This document shows positions 28,998 through 39,045 of a stretch of DNA of 64,000 nt, in pieces. The notes under the pieces are model-generated. The model was not told the origin of the DNA. It worked only from the letters and a program-made list of their open reading frames with translations, and did not search any database. How positions within the stretch are numbered: the stretch's first letter is position 1; each line of letters starts with the position of its first letter. Source of the DNA: Apilactobacillus bombintestini (lineage in GTDB: Bacteria > Bacillota > Bacilli > Lactobacillales > Lactobacillaceae); contig NZ_CP032626.1 in the NCBI RefSeq assembly GCF_003627035.1, positions 124,001 to 188,000 of the forward strand, given 5' to 3'. The position numbers and the translations under genes are program-made.

Positions 28998-29000
28998 GTA

Positions 29001-29423
29001 TTAATCCCCCATAATTTTAATTAATTTGTCTAAACTATTTAGTAAAGATTCATATTCATCATCGGAGAAGTGTTGGTGAATAAAGCGTTGATTGTCGTCC
29101 ATAAATTGAGTAATGGCGTCACAATAACTTAGTGCTTTATCGGTTAAAATAACCTGTTTGAGTCGACCGTCAATCTTGGAAGGGACTCGTTTAAGTAGTC
29201 TTTTAGTTTCCATTCTTTGTAAAAGAGTAGAAGCGGTGGATCGACGAATGTAAAATTCTTTTTCGATGTCTTTTTGAAACATCTCTTCATTAGGGTGATA
29301 ACTTAAAAAGTCAATAACGCCCATTTGTGTGCTAGTTAAATTATATTGGCTAGCGAATTTATCGAATTTCTTTACGAATTGTGTACCCGCTATTTTAACT
29401 TGGCGACCTAAATCTTCTTTCAT
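29001..29423 (-). CDS. MarR-family transcriptional regulator
   Basis: 140 residues with a winged helix: LTSTQMGVIDFLSYHPNEEMFQKDIEKEF then RRSTASTLLQRMETKRLLKRV and the wing DGRLKQVILT. Length and order are standard. ATG at 29423 with GGAAGGAG eight bases upstream. It heads the operon with the MFS efflux gene, and a 14-bp dyad sits just upstream of its start, so autorepression is likely. Confidence 0.88.
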   Translation of the reverse strand: MKEDLGRQVKIAGTQFVKKFDKFASQYNLTSTQMGVIDFLSYHPNEEMFQKDIEKEFYIRRSTASTLLQRMETKRLLKRVPSKIDGRLKQVILTDKALSYCDAITQFMDDNQRFIHQHFSDDEYESLLNSLDKLIKIMGD

Positions 29424-29444
29424 AATGATGCTCCTTCCTAAATA

Positions 29445-29458
29445 GTTAGCATACTAAC
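29445..29458. promoter_or_regulatory. MarR-type operator dyad
   Basis: GTTAG-CATA-CTAAC, a perfect 5-bp inverted repeat with a four-base spacer, about 22 bases upstream of the marR start. It resembles known MarR-family operators built on TTAG/CTAA half-sites. Confidence 0.6.
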
Positions 29459-29521
29459 AATTATAAAATATTCACAAAAAATTTCAAGAATAAATTATAA
29501 GAGACGACTAAATTAGCACAT

Positions 29522-29556
29522 AAAAAAAGCACTTCATTAATATGAAGTGCTTTTAA
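29522..29556 (-). terminator. Rho-independent terminator of the glutamine-type ABC operon
   Basis: Perfect 9-bp stem gcacttcat/atgaagtgc (29529-29537, 29542-29550); seven T's follow on the minus strand. Confidence 0.85.
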
Positions 29557-29564
29557 AATTCGTT

Positions 29565-30302
29565 TTAAACGGCCAAAACCTTGGATAAGAAGGACTTTAG
29601 ACGTTCGTTCTTAGGATGGTTGAAGATTTCATCAGGAGTGCCTTGTTCTTGGATAATTCCTTGATCTACGAAGACTACTCGATCAGCAACTTCTTTAGCA
29701 AAGCCCATTTCGTGAGTAACCACGACCATAGTCATACCATCTTCAGTAGCTAATTTTTTCATAACGTTTAAAACATCGCCGACCATTTCAGGGTCTAGAG
29801 CAGATGTAGGTTCATCAAATAACATAATGTCAGGGTTCATAGCTAATGCACGAGCGATGGCGATACGTTGTTTTTGACCACCTGATAGTGAGTTAACGGG
29901 AGCATCGAATTTATCTTCTAGTCCCACAACTTTTAGTAATTTTTCGGCAGTTTGTTTAGCTTCTTGCTTACTCATCTTACCTAGTTGAACAGGGGCTAAC
30001 ATGATGTTTTCACCCACTGGTAGGTTGTTGAATAAGTTGAAGTGTTGAAATACCATACCGATTTGTTCACGAACTTTATCAATGTTGATATCTTTCTTAG
30101 CGATATCTTCACCGTGAACTACCACGGAACCTGAAGTAGGTTGTTCCAAACCATTTAAGGTTCTAAGTAAAGTGGATTTACCGGAACCAGAAGGACCAAT
30201 AATAACAACTACTTCGTTATCTTTAACTTCTAGATTTACACCTTTTAAAACGTGGTTGTCAGCATATTGCTTGTGTAAATCAGTAACTTTTATTTTACTC
30301 AA
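29565..30302 (-). CDS. glnQ: Polar amino acid ABC transporter ATP-binding protein
   Basis: 245 residues, complete: Walker [11 protein letters not shown]-loop VFQHFNLF, signature LSGGQKQR, Walker [16 protein letters not shown], switch His in VVVTHEMGF. This is the GlnQ/HisP subfamily that drives glutamine, glutamate or similar uptake. Its start overlaps the stop of the upstream binding-protein/permease fusion by four bases, so the two are translationally coupled and form a complete importer. Confidence 0.88.
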   Translation of the reverse strand: MSKIKVTDLHKQYADNHVLKGVNLEVKDNEVVVIIGPSGSGKSTLLRTLNGLEQPTSGSVVVHGEDIAKKDINIDKVREQIGMVFQHFNLFNNLPVGENIMLAPVQLGKMSKQEAKQTAEKLLKVVGLEDKFDAPVNSLSGGQKQRIAIARALAMNPDIMLFDEPTSALDPEMVGDVLNVMKKLATEDGMTMVVVTHEMGFAKEVADRVVFVDQGIIQEQGTPDEIFNHPKNERLKSFLSKVLAV

Positions 30303-31750
30303 ATTTTTGTCCTCCTTTTACCCCAGTTAGATAGCCAAGTTAGTAGGGTGATAATAATTAAGTAAATAATTGAAATCATTGCCCAAACTTTAAAGCCTTC
30401 TAGGTTTCTAGCGATAATGATCTTACCAGTTTGAGTAAGTTCCAAAATACCGATAACAGATAGAATGGAAGTATCCTTTAAGGTAATGATGAATTGGTTA
30501 ATAAAGGAAGGTACGATTAAACGAATACCTTGTGGAAGAATAACCTTACGCATGGATTTGCCGAATGGTAAACCTAAGCTTCGAGCAGCTTCCATTTGAC
30601 CTTTATCTACAGATTCAATACCACCTTTAACAAAGGCTGCAATGTAAGCACCTTCGTCTAACATTAAGGTAATAACACCCGCGATAAATGCAGGAATCTT
30701 AGTACCAGTTAGAGTAGGAATACCAGTGTAGATAAATAGAGCTAGAACTAATAGAGGCATACCTCTAAATAGGTAAATAACTGTAGCAGATAAGCCACGG
30801 AAGAATTTAATAGGAAGTACTCCTAATAGACCGAAGATAACTCCAAAGATAGTAGCAAAAATAATGGAAATAATAGTTAACCATAGAGTTTGTAAGAATC
30901 CTTGGTATAGAAATACTTTATTTTGTTTTAAAATTCCCCAGAATGAGTGGTTGTCAGCAGCACTCTTCTTGGCGTTTAAGTACTTGTTTAAAATCTTTTG
31001 GTATTGGCCGGTTTTCTTTAAATGAGTTAAACCAGCGTTAAATTTCTTAAGTAATTCACCGTTTTGACCTTTTTTAACTCCGAAACCAACGGGAGTACCA
31101 GCAGCAGGCTTAGTCTTGATACTTAGTTGAGTACCTTGATTAATAGCATACTTTAGAACTGGTTCATCGTCGAAACAGGCAACTGAGTTACCAGTTAAAA
31201 CGTCTTCATAAACGTTACTGGAATCATCGAAAGTAGAAATCTTAAATCCATATTTCTTTTGAATGGATTGTGCATATTGTGCACCGGTGGTACCAGTCTT
31301 AACGGCAACGGTCTTACCACGAAGATCGTTTAGGCTCTTAATCTTGTTATTGTTTTGAGAAGTAGCCATAACTACACCTGAATTGTAGTAAGGAGTTGAG
31401 AAATCAAACGTACCCTTACGTTCGGGTGTAACTGACATACCAGCAATAACCCCGTCCATTTGACCGGATTGTACGGCTTGAACGGCACCACTGAAACCAA
31501 CAGCTTTAATGTTAACTTTAAAATGCTGGTCCTTTGCAATGGCCTTTACTAAATCAATATCAATACCTACATATTTATTGTTGTCGTTGGCGTATTCAAA
31601 GGGAGGGAAAGTTACATCGGTCCCGATGGTGTAGGTTTTTTCAGCCGCGTGTGATTTAAGTGGCGCAGCAAATAACCCCAACGCAACGATTAATCCGCAT
31701 GCCAATGTAAATATCCATCGGAATGCTAATGAATGTTGCTTCATCTTCAA
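30299..31750 (-). CDS. Amino acid ABC transporter fused substrate-binding and permease protein
   Basis: 483 residues. Signal/anchor segment (about 10-35), a solute-binding domain (about 38-265; [47 protein letters not shown]) and a permease domain (about 280-483) with five helices and the EAA-type loop [22 protein letters not shown]. This SBP-permease fusion is common for glutamine-type importers of lactic acid bacteria (GlnP class). One binding domain only. Forms the importer with the adjacent GlnQ. Substrate probably glutamine/glutamate, inferred from class. Confidence 0.88.
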   Translation of the reverse strand: MKMKQHSLAFRWIFTLACGLIVALGLFAAPLKSHAAEKTYTIGTDVTFPPFEYANDNNKYVGIDIDLVKAIAKDQHFKVNIKAVGFSGAVQAVQSGQMDGVIAGMSVTPERKGTFDFSTPYYNSGVVMATSQNNNKIKSLNDLRGKTVAVKTGTTGAQYAQSIQKKYGFKISTFDDSSNVYEDVLTGNSVACFDDEPVLKYAINQGTQLSIKTKPAAGTPVGFGVKKGQNGELLKKFNAGLTHLKKTGQYQKILNKYLNAKKSAADNHSFWGILKQNKVFLYQGFLQTLWLTIISIIFATIFGVIFGLLGVLPIKFFRGLSATVIYLFRGMPLLVLALFIYTGIPTLTGTKIPAFIAGVITLMLDEGAYIAAFVKGGIESVDKGQMEAARSLGLPFGKSMRKVILPQGIRLIVPSFINQFIITLKDTSILSVIGILELTQTGKIIIARNLEGFKVWAMISIIYLIIITLLTWLSNWGKRRTKI

Positions 31751-31763
31751 AACTCCTTTTCAC

Positions 31764-31778
31764 GTTATGTTTCATAAC
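31764..31778. promoter_or_regulatory. Perfect dyad in the glnP-type leader
   Basis: GTTATG-TTT-CATAAC, 6-bp arms, just upstream of the ribosome site of the importer operon. Could be an operator or a small leader hairpin. No regulator can be named. Confidence 0.35.
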
Positions 31779-31996
31779 ATCGTATATATGTATAATACCA
31801 GAACAGACAGTAAAAGTATATTTATAATTACCAATTTTTTAAAAAAGTCGGCTTTTTATGTAAGAAAACCTAACATATGCTTATATACAGTGGCTTTTGC
31901 TATTAAATTCTGATCTATATTAATGAAGCAAAAATTTTAAAAATGAACTATAAATATAAACCAAAATTCTGTTATAAATGTCAAAAATTAATTATT

Positions 31997-32013
31997 GGTC
32001 AAAATTTATCAAA
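31997..32013 (+). promoter_or_regulatory. Degenerate CtsR-like box
   Basis: GGTCAAA-ATT-TATCAAA: first half-site perfect, second with two mismatches, correct three-base spacer. About 77 bases upstream of the perfect CtsR box. Confidence 0.45.
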
Positions 32014-32073
32014 AAAAGTTTCACCTTAGAAATGCTATTATATCAACGTTTCTATAAATAAGTTAAAAATAAA

Positions 32074-32090
32074 GGTCAAAAAAGGTCAAA
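32074..32090 (+). promoter_or_regulatory. CtsR operator
   Basis: GGTCAAA-AAA-GGTCAAA, an exact match to the CtsR direct-repeat heptad with a three-base spacer, 130 bases upstream of clpL. CtsR represses clp genes and releases on heat shock. Confidence 0.9.
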
Positions 32091-32176
32091 AATATATTGA
32101 ATTATGTAAATTAGGTGTTAGTATATTAGTTGGTGACAGGGAAGAGCACCAAGGAGATGTGACCTGCACCTAATAA

Positions 32177-32195
32177 ATAAGTCCAAAGGACTTAT
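32177..32195 (+). promoter_or_regulatory. Hairpin in clpL 5' leader
   Basis: ATAAGTCC-AAA-GGACTTAT, perfect 8-bp stem with a three-base loop, ending about ten bases before the AAAGGGGG ribosome site. No T-run, so not a terminator. Preceded by a GC-richer segment (32133-32170) with complementary GGTG/CACC blocks. Suggests a structured leader, possibly affecting translation. Confidence 0.45.
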
Positions 32196-32219
32196 AAAAA
32201 TATAAAGGGGGATTCAATT

Positions 32220-34307
32220 ATGGCAAACATTCCATTTGATCCATTTAATGATGATTTTGATCGTATCTTTAATCAATTTTTAGGCAATGACGCTAGTCAT
32301 TCACAACGCCGTTACATGATTAACGGACAAGAAGTTACCCCAGAACAATTACAAGAGTTAAGAAAAAATGGCCAATTACAAGGCAATACAAAACAAGCAA
32401 ATGCTACTAAACAACAAGGTGGCATTCTAGAAAAGTTAGGTAGAAATCTTACCCAAGAAGCTCGTGATGGTAAGTTAGACCCAGTTATTGGTAGAAATAA
32501 AGAAATTCAAGAAACTGCTGAAGTTTTATCTAGAAGAATTAAGAACAATCCGGTATTAGTAGGTGACGCCGGTGTAGGTAAGACTGCGGTAGTAGAAGGT
32601 TTAGCTCAAGCCATTGTTAAAGGTGATGTACCTGCAACTCTTCGTGATAAGGAAATTATCAGTATTGATATTTCTGGACTAGAAGCTGGTACTCAATACC
32701 GTGGTAGTTTCGAACAAAATATTCAAAACTTAATTAAAGAAATTAAGGCAAAGAAGAACGTTATCTTGTTCTTCGATGAAATCCACCAAATCTTAGGTGC
32801 TGGTAACGCCGGTGACGAAAGTGGTTCTAAAGGTTTAGCTGATATTATCAAACCAGCTTTATCTCGTGGTGAAATCAGTGTAATCGGTGCTACTACCCAA
32901 GATGAATACAGAAACACTATTCTAAAGGACGCTGCATTATCACGTCGTTTCAACCAAGTACAAATCAAGGCACCTAATGAAGAAACTACTTTGCAAATCT
33001 TAAAGGGTGTTCGTGGTTTATACGAAAAGCATCATAATGTAGTTTTACCTGATGAAGTTCTAAAAGCTGCGGTAGACTACTCAGTTCAATATATTCCACA
33101 AAGAAGCTTGCCTGATAAGGCTATTGATTTAGTCGACATGACTGCCGCTCACTTAGCAGCACAACATCCAGTCCTAGATCAAAAGCAAATCGAAGATGAA
33201 ATTAAATCCGAAAAGCAAGCTCAAGAAGATGCTGCAAAGAACGAAGATTATGAAGCTGCTATGCAACATAAGAATCGTGTAGCCGACTTAGAAAAACAAG
33301 CAGATAGCAAGACTGACGCTAAGAAAGTCACTGCTACTGTTGATGACGTCGCTAAATCAGTAGAACGTTTGACCGGAGTACCTGTTTCTAAGATGAGCAG
33401 TACTGACATCGAACGTCTAAAGACTATGGGCGATCGTCTAAAGGGTAAGGTTATCGGCCAAGACGAAGCTGTACAAGCCGTTACTCGTGCAATTCGTAGA
33501 AACCGTGCTGGTTTTGACGAAGGTAACCGTCCAATTGGTTCCTTCTTGTTCGTAGGTCCTACTGGAGTAGGTAAGACTGAATTGGCTAAGCAATTAGCTA
33601 AGGACATGTTTGGTAACAAAGACAACATTATCAGATTAGATATGTCTGAATACTCCGACCCAACCGCTGTTTCTAAATTAATCGGTGCTTCTGCTGGTTA
33701 TGTAGGATACAACGATAACAACAATACCTTAACTGAAAAGGTACGTAGAAACCCTTACTCCATCGTATTGTTGGACGAAATTGAAAAGGCTAACCCACAA
33801 GTATTAACCTTGTTACTACAAGTCTTAGACGATGGTCGTTTGACTGACGGACAAGGCAATGTAGTTAACTTCAAGAACACTGTAGTAATCGCTACTTCTA
33901 ACGCCGGATTCGGAAACGAAAGCTTAACTGGTAAAGATGACAAAGACAAGAAGATTATGGATCGTCTAGCTCCATACTTCCGTCCTGAATTCTTAAACCG
34001 TTTCAACGCTATCGTCGAATTCTCTCACTTAGGCAAGGATGACTTAAAGGACATCGTCAACTTAATGTTAGATGATGTAAACCACACTTTGGCTAAGAAA
34101 GACATGGACGTAGAAGTTTCTGACGAAGTTAAGGACTTCTTGATTGACCAAGGCTATGATGAAGCTATGGGTGCTCGTCCACTACGTAGAGTAGTTGAAC
34201 AACAAATTAGAGATAAGATTACTGATTTCTACTTAGACCATGAAGATATCAAACATCTAAAGGCTGATATGCAAGATGGTAAGGTAGTAATTAGTGAAAA
34301 TAAGTAA
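32220..34307 (+). CDS. clpL: ATP-dependent Clp protease ATP-binding subunit ClpL
   Basis: 695 residues, HSP100/ClpL chaperone. A short N-terminus ([20 protein letters not shown]) and [16 protein letters not shown] replace the double Clp-N repeat of ClpC/ClpE. AAA-1 Walker A is GDAGVGKTA (about residue 113) with Walker [11 protein letters not shown] short coiled coil lies about 325-365. AAA-2 Walker A is GPTGVGKTE and Walker B is [10 protein letters not shown], with arginine-finger region FRPEFLNRF. No IGF/LGF ClpP-binding loop that I can see, consistent with a ClpP-independent disaggregase. Monocistronic, controlled by the CtsR box upstream. Confidence 0.93.
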
Positions 34308-34326
34308 TCATCATTAAGATAAATAA

Positions 34327-34362
34327 ATAAGCCTCAGGATTATTCCTGGGGCTTATTTTTTG
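34327..34362 (+). terminator. Rho-independent terminator of clpL
   Basis: Stem ataagcctcagga / tcctggggcttat with one G·U-type mismatch and a short loop, followed by T's, 20 bases after the clpL stop. Confidence 0.85.
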
Positions 34363-34446
34363 TCTTGCAAACCATCTATTTTGATAATAAAGCAGCATTT
34401 GCTATAGTTATTAAAACAACGTATATTAAAAGAGGTATTTTAATTA

Positions 34447-34662
34447 ATGAAGCTATTAATAAGATACATTCTATCAATTATAATATTTTCCATAGTTACT
34501 ACTTTAATTAATGTAGTATTGAGAGGCGATATAACTTCCTTAAACTCTTTCATATTTGGCTGTATTTTTTGGATGATTATATCCTTGATAGGATGGACAC
34601 TAATTTTTGGAATTTTATATTTAAAACTAAATCATAATAACCATACAAAAAGACGCCACTAA
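34447..34662 (+). CDS. Small two-helix membrane protein, unknown function
   Basis: 71 residues with two transmembrane helices (LIRYILSIIIFSIVTTLINVV and FIFGCIFWMIISLIGWTLIF) and a basic His/Lys/Arg tail. AAGAGGT lies about 11 bases upstream of the ATG. The terminator stem overlaps its last codons. No family recognised. Confidence 0.55.
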   Translation: MKLLIRYILSIIIFSIVTTLINVVLRGDITSLNSFIFGCIFWMIISLIGWTLIFGILYLKLNHNNHTKRRH

Positions 34663-34681
34663 ACAGTGGCGCCTTTTTTAT
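34651..34681 (+). terminator. Terminator overlapping the end of the small membrane gene
   Basis: Stem agacgccact/agtggcgcct with one mismatch and a three-base loop, then six T's. Overlaps the gene's last four codons and stop. Confidence 0.8.
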
Positions 34682-34713
34682 TGTGTTATACACATCATCT
34701 TAAAAGGAGAGGA

Positions 34714-36342
34714 TTAATACTTAGGTTCCCACTTAGTATCTTCAATAGCTTGGTCAACATCTTTAATGTCTTCACGAGTTAAACCACGTTTTACCGCGCT
34801 ATCGGCAACCGCCTTAGCTACAGTAGTTGAGAATTGATCCAACTTAGAAACTGGAGGTAAGACTGCAGCACCTGGTTTGTCAGTGTCGACAATACCACCA
34901 AGTGAGTGGGCTGCGGCAGAAATCATTTCATCATCTAGGACACTTGCAGTTGAAGCAATAGCACCTAAACCTAAACCAGGGTAAACTAATGCGTTATTAG
35001 CTTGACCGATTTGGTAAGTAGTACCGTTGTATTCAATATCCTTAACAGGAATACCAGTACCGATTAGGGCTTTACCGTCAGTCCATTTTAGTAAGTCTTC
35101 CGCTTTAGCTTCTGCCAACTTAGTTGGGTTGGAAATAGGGAAGATAATTGGACGTTCACAGTGAGCAGCCATTTCCTTAACGATATCTTCAGTAAAGGTA
35201 TTTGGTTGAGTAGAAGTACCTACTAAGATAGTTGGGTGAACAGCTTTAACTACGGCTTCTAGACTAGTTAATTCGTCAGGGTTATCGAATTCGTCACGAC
35301 TTCTAGCAAATGGTTTTTGTTCAGGAGTTAGAGTGTCGTCATCATCGAATAATAGACCTTGTTTATCAATTAAGTAGAAGTGTTTCTTAGCTTCTTCAGG
35401 GTCCATACCTTCTTGTACGAATTCATCGTAAACACGTGAAACGATACCAGTACCGGCAGTACCTGCACCAAATGATACATAGATTTGGTCTTTCATGTCT
35501 TCGCCGGAAATGTTTAGGGCACCTAAAATACCAGCTAATACGATGATACCAGTTCCTTGAATGTCATCATTAAATACAGTGTATTTGTCCTTGTACTTGT
35601 TTAGGATTTCAGCGGCATTGCTACGACCGAAATCTTCAAAGTGTAGGTACATATCTGGGAATAATTCTTCCGCATCTTCTACGAAAGTATCCACGAACTT
35701 GTGGTATTTTTCACCGTAAACACGTTCGTGACGGTTACCTAGATACATAGGATCGTTTAATAATTCTTTGTTGTTAGTACCAGCATCTAATACAACTGGA
35801 AGAACTTGGCTAGGGTCGATACCTGCGGCAGCAGTGTAAACCATTAGCTTACCAACTGCGATATCAACACCGTTAGTAGCCCAGTCACCAATACCTAAAA
35901 TACCTTCAGCGTCAGTAACTACGATTAAACGAATGTCACGACCATCAGCAGCATTCTTTAATGATGTCTTGATAGTGTCTAAGTCATCATCGATAGATAA
36001 GAATGTAGCGTTTTGTGGTTGAACAAATAGTTCACTGTAGTTTTCGATAGTTTCAGCAATGGTTGGGTCGTATACGATAGGCATGAATTCTACAACGTGT
36101 TGTGAGAATAGTTTGTAGAATAGTACACGATTTTCGTTGAAAATTTGCATTAAGAAAATGCGTTTTTCAAGATCGGAATCTTTAGTTTGGAATTGTGCGT
36201 ATGCTTGGTCAGTTTGTTCTTGTAAAGTTTGAACATATGGTGGAAGCATACCTTCTAAACCTAATTCTTTACGTTCTTCTTTAGTGAATGCAGTACCTTT
36301 ATTCTTAAATGGGTTGTTTAAAATGTTGTATCCCATAGTCAT
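34714..36342 (-). CDS. mleS: Malolactic enzyme
   Basis: 542 residues, collinear in memory with Oenococcus/Lactococcus malolactic enzyme: [67 protein letters not shown], a Rossmann GAGTAGTG and [11 protein letters not shown]. It decarboxylates L-malate to L-lactate and CO2 with NAD and Mn2+, raising pH and generating proton motive force. Malolactic rather than malic enzyme is favoured by the overall match and the divergent MleR-like regulator. The malate permease (mleP) that often follows is not here: the next gene is convergent and unrelated. Confidence 0.93.
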   Translation of the reverse strand: MTMGYNILNNPFKNKGTAFTKEERKELGLEGMLPPYVQTLQEQTDQAYAQFQTKDSDLEKRIFLMQIFNENRVLFYKLFSQHVVEFMPIVYDPTIAETIENYSELFVQPQNATFLSIDDDLDTIKTSLKNAADGRDIRLIVVTDAEGILGIGDWATNGVDIAVGKLMVYTAAAGIDPSQVLPVVLDAGTNNKELLNDPMYLGNRHERVYGEKYHKFVDTFVEDAEELFPDMYLHFEDFGRSNAAEILNKYKDKYTVFNDDIQGTGIIVLAGILGALNISGEDMKDQIYVSFGAGTAGTGIVSRVYDEFVQEGMDPEEAKKHFYLIDKQGLLFDDDDTLTPEQKPFARSRDEFDNPDELTSLEAVVKAVHPTILVGTSTQPNTFTEDIVKEMAAHCERPIIFPISNPTKLAEAKAEDLLKWTDGKALIGTGIPVKDIEYNGTTYQIGQANNALVYPGLGLGAIASTASVLDDEMISAAAHSLGGIVDTDKPGAAVLPPVSKLDQFSTTVAKAVADSAVKRGLTREDIKDVDQAIEDTKWEPKY

Positions 36343-36374
36343 AATGCATACCTCTTTTCTTAATTAATACGTAG

Positions 36375-36404
36375 ATAATAATACATGAGTATTCAGATAG
36401 TCAA
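36375..36404 (-). promoter_or_regulatory. Promoter of mleS
   Basis: On the minus strand TTGACT (36404-36399), 18-base spacer, TATTAT (36380-36375). It lies in the mleS-mleR divergent region, where LysR-type regulators bind. Confidence 0.55.
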
Positions 36405-36478
36405 AACTTAGTGTTATAATAAATATAATTTATATGTGAAATATAAACCTTATTATATCAACGTTTGGAGCACGTTTT

Positions 36479-37363
36479 ATGAACACTAGAGATCTGGAAT
36501 ATTTTATAAGCTTAACAAAATTAAAAGTTTTTTCTAAAGTAGCGGAAGAATTTGGCGTTAGCCAACCTACCATTACCTTTGCCCTAAAAAGGCTAGAAAA
36601 AGAAATGGATGCCAAACTTATAATCCGTCATCGTACTCATGGTGACTTAATTGTAACCGATAGTGGTAAACAATTGTTAAATCATGCTCAGGCCATCATT
36701 CGACATTTCACGGTGGCCAAGAGAAACATCGCTAATCTAAAGGCTAAGAAAGTATCTATCGGGTTGCCACCTATTATCGAAACTAGATACTTTCCTAAAA
36801 TTGCTAATAGTTTAAAACAAGAAAAATTATTGCACAGTATTGATACTTATGAATATGGTTCCGAAACTACCAAGGCAGCACTTAAAAATGGGGAATTAGA
36901 CCTAGCTCTCTTAGGTTCTAATAATCCGCTAGATGATCCTGCGATTGAAACCGAAGAAATCGAGAGAATCCCATTTTGTGCCTATGTAGCTAAAGACCAT
37001 CCATTGGCTAAGCAAGGTAAAATTTATTTTAAAGATTTAGCCAAAGAAGACTTTATCTTATTTAAACAAGGCTTTGTGCAAAATGAATCCTTTAACCAAT
37101 TAGCTAAACGTAATGCCTTTCATCCGAACGTAATTTTTAGATCTAACGAATCCAATAACATTATGCGTTTAATTGAACATAATGTAGGAGTAGGTTTCTT
37201 TAATTCCTTAGTTAATACTCCTGACGATGTAGTTAAACTAGAGTTCTTAGACGAAGATATGCCCATGTTTGTTACTAACTTGGTTTACTTAAAGTCTCAT
37301 TACTTTAGTGATTTTCAAAAAGAAGTCTTGGATGTCATTAGAGAATCAATTAAAAAAGAGTAA
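36479..37363 (+). CDS. mleR: LysR-family regulator of malolactic fermentation
   Basis: 294 residues. N-terminal LysR helix-turn-helix: MNTRDLEYFISLTKLKVFSKVAEEFGVSQPTITFALKRLEKEMD without gaps; then a periplasmic-binding-like effector domain (about 90-290). Divergent from and adjacent to mleS, the standard MleR position; malate-dependent activation is known for MleR in Lactococcus. Size is normal for LTTRs. GGAG lies nine bases before the ATG. Confidence 0.9.
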   Translation: MNTRDLEYFISLTKLKVFSKVAEEFGVSQPTITFALKRLEKEMDAKLIIRHRTHGDLIVTDSGKQLLNHAQAIIRHFTVAKRNIANLKAKKVSIGLPPIIETRYFPKIANSLKQEKLLHSIDTYEYGSETTKAALKNGELDLALLGSNNPLDDPAIETEEIERIPFCAYVAKDHPLAKQGKIYFKDLAKEDFILFKQGFVQNESFNQLAKRNAFHPNVIFRSNESNNIMRLIEHNVGVGFFNSLVNTPDDVVKLEFLDEDMPMFVTNLVYLKSHYFSDFQKEVLDVIRESIKKE

Positions 37364-37367
37364 ATAC

Positions 37368-37392
37368 AAGCCCCGCTCGGTGGGGCTTTTTT
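37368..37392 (+). terminator. Terminator of mleR
   Basis: Stem aagcccc/ggggctt with a short loop and T-run, directly after the mleR stop. Confidence 0.8.
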
Positions 37393-37420
37393 ATTGCCTT
37401 ATTACTTTTAAACCAATAAA

Positions 37421-37446
37421 AAAAGCACTCATAACGAGTGCTTTTT
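37421..37446 (-). terminator. Terminator of the cystine-type ABC operon
   Basis: Stem aaaagcactc/gagtgctttt, six-base loop, A/T runs on both sides. Serves the minus-strand operon ending at 37463 and may back up mleR. Confidence 0.8.
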
Positions 37447-37462
37447 TCGTATCTATATAATA

Positions 37463-38275
37463 TTAGTCTTTCTTAGAAGTAATGTCAGAACCGAAGTACT
37501 TCATAGATAGTTTCTTCATAGTTCCGTCTTTTCTTAGTTGTTCTAAGACTTGGTTAACTTTCTTGTTTAGAGCTTTAGAATTCTTGTTGAACATGATAGA
37601 TGTTGCAGCAGGTTCTTGTAGCTTAGTAGGAACGTCAATTTCTTTTAGACCCTTAGTAGAGTTGTTCTTAGCGTAGTACTTCCATGCAGGAATAGCATTA
37701 ACAGTACCATCAGCACGACCTTGTTGGATCAATTGGTAACCAGTGGAGTTGTCAGGAGTAGATGAAATGTTAGCACCAAACTTCTTAGCAACTACGGCGT
37801 TATCAGTACCAGCACCGTCGACGATGTTCATACCTTTAATGTCTTTGATACTCTTCATAGAACTGTTGCTCTTAGTAATTAAAGTGTAGTAAGAGTAAGC
37901 GTATGGAGTAGAGAATGAGTATAATTTTTCTCTTTGTGGAGTAACGGTCATGTTGTTCATAACAGCATCGTAACGGTTACTACCTAGACCAGCGATTAAA
38001 CTGTCCCATTTAGTTTGAACGAAGTCAGCCTTTAGACCCATCTTCTTAGCAACGTCTTTAGCTAAATCCACTTCGAAACCTTTTAGTTGGCCACCTTGAC
38101 GGTATGAGTAAGGAGCATAAGTTCCTTCCAAACCAATAGTTAATTTACCATTGTTAGTTAAGTTATCTTTGTAGTTCTTAGCACTGGAGTTACCGCATGA
38201 TGCTAATAAAGCACCGGTACCGGCAACGGCTAATAATACAGTTAGAGATTTGAATAATTTGTTGAATTTCATCAT
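37463..38275 (-). CDS. Amino acid (probably cystine) ABC transporter binding lipoprotein
   Basis: 270 residues from ATG at 38275, which has AAGGAG five bases upstream. Lipoprotein signal with lipobox LLAS-C (Cys near residue 27). Class 3 solute-binding domain: LTIGLEGTYAPYSYR, GFEVDLAKDVAKKMG, FVQTKWDSLIAGLGSNRYDAVMNNMTVTPQREKLYSFS. The KWDSLIAGL segment is characteristic of cystine-binding proteins (TcyA/BspA class), so cystine uptake is the best guess. Last gene of a three-gene importer operon (permease, ATPase, binding protein). Confidence 0.88.
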   Translation of the reverse strand: MMKFNKLFKSLTVLLAVAGTGALLASCGNSSAKNYKDNLTNNGKLTIGLEGTYAPYSYRQGGQLKGFEVDLAKDVAKKMGLKADFVQTKWDSLIAGLGSNRYDAVMNNMTVTPQREKLYSFSTPYAYSYYTLITKSNSSMKSIKDIKGMNIVDGAGTDNAVVAKKFGANISSTPDNSTGYQLIQQGRADGTVNAIPAWKYYAKNNSTKGLKEIDVPTKLQEPAATSIMFNKNSKALNKKVNQVLEQLRKDGTMKKLSMKYFGSDITSKKD

Positions 38276-38284
38276 TAACACTCC

Positions 38285-39031
38285 TTAAATGTTTTGTAAG
38301 CTCATAGCGGCAAGAAAGTCTTTGATACGACTATCGTCAGAAGAGAAGAATTCTTCGGTAGGTCCGTCAAAACCAACTTTACCGTCTTCAATGAAAGTAA
38401 TTTTATCAGCTACACGTTGCGCAAAAGTTAAATTGTGCGTAACGATAACTAATGATTGTTTTTCTTTAGCTAGTTCCAAAAGTACCTTAAGTACTTCTAA
38501 TTCAATTTCTGGATCTAGTGCACTGGTAGGTTCATCTAATAGGATGTATTCAGGATGCATAGCTAATGAGCGCGCGATGGCAACACGTTGTGCTTGACCA
38601 CCGGATAGTTGGCTAGGATAAGCATCGGCCTTGTCTTTCATACCTACTTTATCTAGTAAGTGAAGAGCTTCAGTACGTGCTTCATCCTTGCTTTTACCTA
38701 GTACTTGAACTTGTCCTTCCATCACATTTTTAACGACGGTTAGATGAGGAAATAAATTAAAACCTTGAAATACCATGCTAGTCTTTCTGCGGATTTGCAA
38801 AATGGTTTTAGAACTTAGTTTCTTTTGTCCAAAATCAATTTTTAAATCGTTGAAATCATATTCACCGGCTTCGGGCTTTTCCAATAAGTTCAAAGAACGA
38901 AGTAGGGTAGATTTACCAGAACCAGAAGGACCTACAATTACTGAAGTTTTATTTTTAGGAAATTGTAGAGAAATATTATCCAAAGCATGTTGCTTACCAA
39001 AGGTTTTGGAAACATTTTTTAAATTAAGCAT
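38285..39031 (-). CDS. Amino acid ABC transporter ATP-binding protein
   Basis: 248 residues from the ATG at 39031 (AAGGAG seven bases upstream). Complete motif set: [46 protein letters not shown]. Polar amino acid class, middle gene of the cystine-type operon; nine bases from the following lipoprotein start. Energises import with the adjacent permease. Confidence 0.88.
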   Translation of the reverse strand: MLNLKNVSKTFGKQHALDNISLQFPKNKTSVIVGPSGSGKSTLLRSLNLLEKPEAGEYDFNDLKIDFGQKKLSSKTILQIRRKTSMVFQGFNLFPHLTVVKNVMEGQVQVLGKSKDEARTEALHLLDKVGMKDKADAYPSQLSGGQAQRVAIARSLAMHPEYILLDEPTSALDPEIELEVLKVLLELAKEKQSLVIVTHNLTFAQRVADKITFIEDGKVGFDGPTEEFFSSDDSRIKDFLAAMSLQNI

Positions 39032-39045
39032 ATGCAAGCTCCTTT

